DNA of 64,000 bases from Sediminibacterium roseum (GTDB lineage Bacteria > Bacteroidota > Bacteroidia > Chitinophagales > Chitinophagaceae): positions 124,001 through 188,000 of the forward strand of contig NZ_JAACJS010000015.1 in NCBI RefSeq assembly GCF_009939005.1, written 5' to 3'. The notes below the pieces were generated by a model that was not told the origin of the DNA, ran no database searches, and was given only the letters and a program-made list of their open reading frames with translations. Position 1 is the first letter of the stretch. Each line of letters starts with the position of its first letter. The translations under genes and the position numbers were made by a program. Of the stretch, positions 60,179-64,000 are shown in pieces.

Positions 60179-62026
60179 GTGAAAAGCAAAACGCTCATTA
60201 TATTGTTACCGTTCCTGGCCATCGCCTGTACTAAAAATGGAGAGCCCAATCCAGCAAGCAACAACGGCAATACCAATGGAGGTGGCGGCAACAACGGCGG
60301 CGGCAACAGCAATGCCAACACCATGGTGATCCTGTTCGAAAACAGCACTTTCAACGGCACCGCAACCATTGTTTATACAGATGGCTCCTCTGCAAGTGCA
60401 AGCTTCCTGGCAGGTATTTCAAAACTGCCGTTAAGCGCTGCAAAAGACAAGATCATAAAAAGCATTACGCCTCAAAACCAAAGTCTCCTGCTGATCGGAA
60501 GAACGGAAGGAGACAGCATCATACTTAATTACAACAACGGGATACTCAATTTCCGATCGCCTGTTGGCGGCTTCACTCCTATCGCAACCTATGCAGAGTT
60601 TCAGCTTATCAATAAAAACGCAATTGCTCCTGGGGGGCGTTACGAACTCAAAACAGATCTCGACCTGATGAATGAAGAATGGACCGCACTGGGCTATTCT
60701 TCGCCAGATGGTTTCTATGGTGTGTTCGAAGGTGGCAACCACAAGCTTAAGAATTTAAAGCAAACCGTTTCAAATAGCAGTCCGGGCGGATTGTTCAGCT
60801 ACCTGAACGGAAACCGTTTTCCTGTTGAGGTCAGAAACATTACCATAAGTTCCGGAAGTATAACCTCGAGCAAAACAAACATTGGAGGCATTGCGGGTCT
60901 GGCTACGGGTGGTGTTACGATTAAAGGATGTCAAAACTATGCTTCGCTCTCAACCAATTCCGGTACTGTTGCTTTTGCAGGGGGCATCGTTGGAGAAATG
61001 GGAGGCAGCGTTACCGGTGGAGGAACGGTTTACATAAAAAACTGTGCTAATTACGGCGAGATCGCCGCCACCAACAGCACCTCGGGTGGAATAGCAGGAG
61101 GCGCTGTATTTAATGTAGGCTGCGTAATTGACAGTTGCACAAATGCAGGTATTGTTCGCGGCGCAAAGATTGGAGGCATTGCAGGCGGAATGCCAAACGG
61201 GAATGGTTATTTCCCCGTTTCCGGCTGCTTCAACAAAGGAAACATTATAGCCGGTAATACCGCAGGCGGAATAGTTGGATATGGAGCCGCAGGTATTTCC
61301 GGTTGTCACAATTCAGGAAACATAACCTGCAGTGATGGCAACGAAGTTGGCGGTATTGCCGGAAGATGTGCCGCTGTTATGAACTCTTATAACGACGGAC
61401 TCATATCGGTCAACATTCCCGAAGGAATAAATGCGCCGGCAATAGGCGGCGTGGCCGGAAATGTGAACGCAGGCGCTGCCATTGGCAAGAATTACAACAC
61501 GGGTAATATAACCGTTGCCATAACACGGGTTTACAACAGCAACACCATTGTGGGTGGTGTGATCGGTGGTTTTCCTACTTCATCCGTAGCATCATTGTCT
61601 CATTGTTACAACAAAGGAACCATAACCGTTAGCGGCAACAATCCTTACGTGATCATCGGAGGCGTGATCGGGTCAGCATCGTTTAACCACTCATTGGAGT
61701 ATTCTTTTAATACGGCGCCATTGAATTCTACTTCCGGTAATGTTGGTGGGCTGATCGGTTTTGCGAGCAAGGGTAACCCTAACGTTACCACAGTGTTCAG
61801 GTGTTACTGGCTGGACAACGCAGGTGATAATGCACCCTACGCCGTGGCGAACTGGGGCAACACATTACCTGCTGGCACCGACATAAAAAAATTCAGCGCT
61901 ACTGCATGGCCATCTGCTGCCGAAGGCTGGACAACAGGCAACGGCACAAACAACGCGAACTGGAAATCGCTTGGTGGATGGAACAATGCAAATCCGGTAT
62001 ATCCAAAACTCTTTTATGAGGACTAA
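60179..62026 (+). CDS. Surface lipoprotein with GLUG-like beta-helix repeats
   Basis: 615 residues from a GTG start (60179), giving a signal with lipobox LAIAC (Cys17). A Gly/Asn-rich linker (residues ~25-45) leads to a short beta domain, then from ~residue 200 to 530 about ten repeats of ~25-40 residues built on GGIAG / GGIVG / GGVIG phrases, each with a Cys-Asn-type turn (KGCQNYASLS, DSCTNAGIVRGAKIGGIAGG, SGCFNKGNIIAGN). This is the GLUG-motif pattern, expected to form a right-handed beta-helix as in adhesins. The C-terminal ~80 residues have aromatic W/Y blocks. No stop or frameshift is seen. Confidence 0.8.
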   Translation: MKSKTLIILLPFLAIACTKNGEPNPASNNGNTNGGGGNNGGGNSNANTMVILFENSTFNGTATIVYTDGSSASASFLAGISKLPLSAAKDKIIKSITPQNQSLLLIGRTEGDSIILNYNNGILNFRSPVGGFTPIATYAEFQLINKNAIAPGGRYELKTDLDLMNEEWTALGYSSPDGFYGVFEGGNHKLKNLKQTVSNSSPGGLFSYLNGNRFPVEVRNITISSGSITSSKTNIGGIAGLATGGVTIKGCQNYASLSTNSGTVAFAGGIVGEMGGSVTGGGTVYIKNCANYGEIAATNSTSGGIAGGAVFNVGCVIDSCTNAGIVRGAKIGGIAGGMPNGNGYFPVSGCFNKGNIIAGNTAGGIVGYGAAGISGCHNSGNITCSDGNEVGGIAGRCAAVMNSYNDGLISVNIPEGINAPAIGGVAGNVNAGAAIGKNYNTGNITVAITRVYNSNTIVGGVIGGFPTSSVASLSHCYNKGTITVSGNNPYVIIGGVIGSASFNHSLEYSFNTAPLNSTSGNVGGLIGFASKGNPNVTTVFRCYWLDNAGDNAPYAVANWGNTLPAGTDIKKFSATAWPSAAEGWTTGNGTNNANWKSLGGWNNANPVYPKLFYED

Positions 62027-62600
62027 CCAGGATAAATTTTGAAGATTATAAGCGGAACGAGATCACGGCGTTATTGAAGGAACATCGGCAATTGTAAACC
62101 CCGCGATCCTGTTCTGTTGTTCGGAAGCTCTATGCACCAGAAAAAATCCGTGTAAATCTGTGCAATCTGTGGCAAAAAAACATCATACCCATCACGGAAT
62201 GGGAATTCAAAAAAATAATACAAACGCTTTTATCAAGCGGGTAATTGTAAGTTCCAACAACAACTCAAATCCTCACTACAAAACAGCATATTTTGTAGTA
62301 ATCACCTTACAAAAATCTATCAAAAAGTGAATAACTCCCAGCCAAAAAAAAATAATGCACGAGTAACAATGTTTTTATATACTTTTCGTTCCGTTTTTAT
62401 CAACGGCGTATTTTGTTAACTGTGAGTGAATGGTAACGTTTCCCAACGGTGCCTTTAGGATTTGATAACTACACCACAATCCAATTCCGTTGAACGCTGA
62501 TTTGTTAAAACAGTGACGCTTGATTGTGCAGAAGATCTGACTATTAGACGACTCCCCCCACGGTTTGTTTTTTAGTATTTTTTTTATAGACCAACTGCTT
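62027..62600. other. Long spacer before the repeat protein gene
   Basis: 574 bases with no assigned gene. It contains the solo half of the palindromic repeat (62146-62175), a TTTTGTA/TACAAAA hairpin (62291-62314), and AT-rich sequence with several A and T runs just before the ATG at 62601. No exact TTG-N20-TAnnTTTG promoter was found. No open frame on either strand looks coding. Confidence 0.5.
62146..62175. repeat. Solo half of the dispersed palindromic repeat
   Basis: ATCCGTGTAAATCTGTGCAA continues to TCTGTGGCAA: the right-arm sequence of the repeats at 17173, 35834 and 58257, with an internal 6-base shift and no left arm within 100 bases. Probably a decayed or one-ended copy. Confidence 0.7.
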
Positions 62601-64000
62601 ATGTATACCAATTCCCGTCTAGCAACGTTACTGCTGCTTGTAACCCTATGTGCAAGCTCCGTTTTCACGCCAGGAATGGCCGCTCCAAAAAATCTTACTG
62701 GTAAAAATGTGAAAGCGCCTTCGGAAGAAGGAAGCGCCGTTATTAAAAATGCGGCCGTTGTTTCATCAAACCTGAACAGCACAAAAACGGTACGTTCATT
62801 TTTCGCCCCCGTAATCACCGATGCAACGTATGATGCAGCAACCGGCACACTCGTGGTAAACGGTACGGATTTTCCCAGCAATGGCGGCGATGATGTGGAT
62901 GTTTCGAAGCTTACCATTCAGGGCGACGACGGAGACTCCCGGCAGCTCACCCCTTCGAATGTTGCGATAACAAGTGCGTCCAGTTTTACTGTCGTATTAA
63001 ACGGGGCAGATAAAGAAGCTGTAAACAAAATACTCAACAAGAATGGACTGACATCAACCGGGAACAATACTGCTTATAACCTCGCCGCTGCGCCTGGTTT
63101 TATGAAGGCACCCGATGGTGCAGGAATTGATGATATGGCAGGCAACGCCATAACAGTAAGCAATGTTGCGGTACCAACCATCACCGACGCAACCTATGAT
63201 GTAAGTACCGGTAAACTTGTTGTAACAGGTACAGGGTTCCTTGCTGTAGCAGGTTCCAGCAATGACATCAACGTCACCAATTTTAACCTCAAAGGCGAGG
63301 GTGTTACCCTCAACCTGACGGGAGCCGGTGCAGTTGATATCCTTTCTTCAACAAGCTTCGAGGTAACATTAACCGGTGCCAATCTTGCGGCGGTGAACCT
63401 GATCTTCAACAAGAATGGTACTTCTTCTACAAATGGAGTTGCCTATAACCTCGAGGCAACAGAAGACTGGAACGAAGGCGCGGATCCAAGTACTACAGTG
63501 ACCGTTGATGCGATCAATGCCATTACAGTAAGCGGTGTTGCCGTGCCAAGCATTGCAACCGTTTCGTATGATGCAGCTTCGGGCGTACTGACTGCAACAG
63601 GAACCGGCTTCCTTACTGCGGCCGGTTCTAACAATGACATCAATGCACTCAAACTTACCATCGTTGGTGAGGGCGGCGCATACACCCTCACGGGTGGAAG
63701 CGTTGATGTGATTGACGCAACAACTTTCAACATCGGACTTAAACCGGCTGATAAAAATCGCATCAACCTCATCTTAAACAAAAATGGCAGCAGCTCTACC
63801 AACACGATTGCCTACAACTTGATCGCTTCGGAAGACTGGAACGCAGGTGCTGATGCGGCTGTGCCGATCGTGGATGCCGTTACACCAATCACCGTTTCCA
63901 ATGTAGCGGTACCGGCCATTGCATCGGTTTCTTACAATGCGTCAACAGGTATACTGACGGCAACAGGCAGTGGCTTCCTCTCCGCTTCGGGTTCTAACAA
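62601..64000 (+). CDS. Large secreted tandem-repeat protein, 5' part
   Basis: The frame opens at the ATG at 62601 and runs without a stop to the right edge (466 codons seen). A signal peptide (MYTNSRLATLLLLVTLCASS, ending near PGMAAP) is followed by a ~45-residue unique stretch and then tandem repeats with period 122, 124 and 122 residues. Each repeat holds TYDAATGTLVVNGTDF-like strands, a KLTI/GEGG segment, LNKNGxSSTxxxAYNL and ends NAITVSNVAVP. Repeats of this kind are typical of very large adhesin-like surface proteins, perhaps T9SS cargo, but the C-terminal sorting domain is outside the window. It follows the GLUG lipoprotein after a long spacer. Confidence 0.85.
   Translation, partial: MYTNSRLATLLLLVTLCASSVFTPGMAAPKNLTGKNVKAPSEEGSAVIKNAAVVSSNLNSTKTVRSFFAPVITDATYDAATGTLVVNGTDFPSNGGDDVDVSKLTIQGDDGDSRQLTPSNVAITSASSFTVVLNGADKEAVNKILNKNGLTSTGNNTAYNLAAAPGFMKAPDGAGIDDMAGNAITVSNVAVPTITDATYDVSTGKLVVTGTGFLAVAGSSNDINVTNFNLKGEGVTLNLTGAGAVDILSSTSFEVTLTGANLAAVNLIFNKNGTSSTNGVAYNLEATEDWNEGADPSTTVTVDAINAITVSGVAVPSIATVSYDAASGVLTATGTGFLTAAGSNNDINALKLTIVGEGGAYTLTGGSVDVIDATTFNIGLKPADKNRINLILNKNGSSSTNTIAYNLIASEDWNAGADAAVPIVDAVTPITVSNVAVPAIASVSYNASTGILTATGSGFLSASGSN
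62811..64000 (+). repeat. Coding tandem repeat of ~366 bases
   Basis: The Tyr codon of the shared TYD/SYD/SYN strand lies at 62829, 63195, 63567 and 63933, spacings of 366, 372 and 366 bases. Repeats 2 to 4 resemble one another more than repeat 1 does (for example GTGF/GSGF-LxxxGSxND), which suggests later duplication of the inner units. The array continues beyond the window. Confidence 0.85.

Noticed and set aside
62375..63805. Minus-strand frames opposite the repeat protein
   Set aside because: They repeat with the same period as the plus-strand coding repeats and are their antisense; the plus frame has a signal peptide and conserved repeat logic.
62811..64000. CRISPR-like array
   Set aside because: The units are ~366 bases and coding, with diverged sequence; no short direct repeats with unique spacers are present anywhere in the window.

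Overview
The window is a chromosomal segment of a Bacteroidota bacterium, most likely family Chitinophagaceae (inference from gene content, not from a marker tree). Supporting signs are a type IX secretion plug protein (DUF5103), a lipoprotein-type BamA/TamA relative (TamL), an archaeal-type ProRS, LytS/LytTR signalling, many Bacteroidota-type lipoproteins, and promoters of the Bacteroidota form TTG-N19..23-TAnnTTTG in front of several genes. GC content is moderate and even, except for AT-richer spacers near 21.9, 25.3 and 32-33.6 kb.

Layout. 0-31.5 kb is mostly housekeeping: the tail of a GH30 glycosidase with a Gfo/Idh/MocA oxidoreductase, a secreted prolyl oligopeptidase, an AlkD-like DNA repair protein, a small transaldolase, an SRP RNA gene (ffs) with its own promoter, a T9SS plug protein, a LolC/E-like permease, an RNA methyltransferase divergent from TamL, truB-proS, a FadL-like porin, an FkbM methyltransferase, a two-gene M16 peptidase operon (one catalytic, one without the zinc motif), miaA, a CCA-adding/poly(A) polymerase family gene, a GT9 heptosyltransferase-like gene, tsaC, dapD, a DMT transporter and a LiaF-like/DUF4288/LytS/LytTR operon. 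31.6-33.6 kb holds two response regulators separated by hairpin-rich non-coding DNA.

33.6-54.1 kb is a surface-polysaccharide locus. A minus-strand run of seven tightly packed genes (54.06 down to 45.61 kb) encodes a GT10 fucosyltransferase-like enzyme, a Wzx flippase, two Wzy/O-antigen-ligase-like membrane proteins, one GT2 and two GT4 transferases. Plus-strand genes supply the initiating sugar-1-phosphate transferase (44.08 kb) and a second FkbM methyltransferase. Embedded in it is a compact five-gene plus-strand operon (37.47-43.02 kb): methyltransferase, B12-type radical SAM, SPASM-type radical SAM, B12-type radical SAM, methyltransferase, with a nucleotidyltransferase-like gene overlapping its end from the other strand. 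This is the best candidate for an undescribed pathway here.

54.2-64 kb carries small secreted or hydrophilic proteins, an Xre regulator, two orphan receiver proteins, a GMC oxidoreductase, an SDR protein, two surface lipoproteins (one with GLUG-like repeats) and, running off the right edge, the start of a large secreted protein made of about 122-residue tandem repeats. A dispersed palindromic repeat (arms reading TTGCCACAGATTTCACGGAT...) occurs at 17.2, 35.8 and 58.3 kb, with a solo half at 62.1 kb. No tRNA, rRNA, CRISPR array or transposase was recognised.
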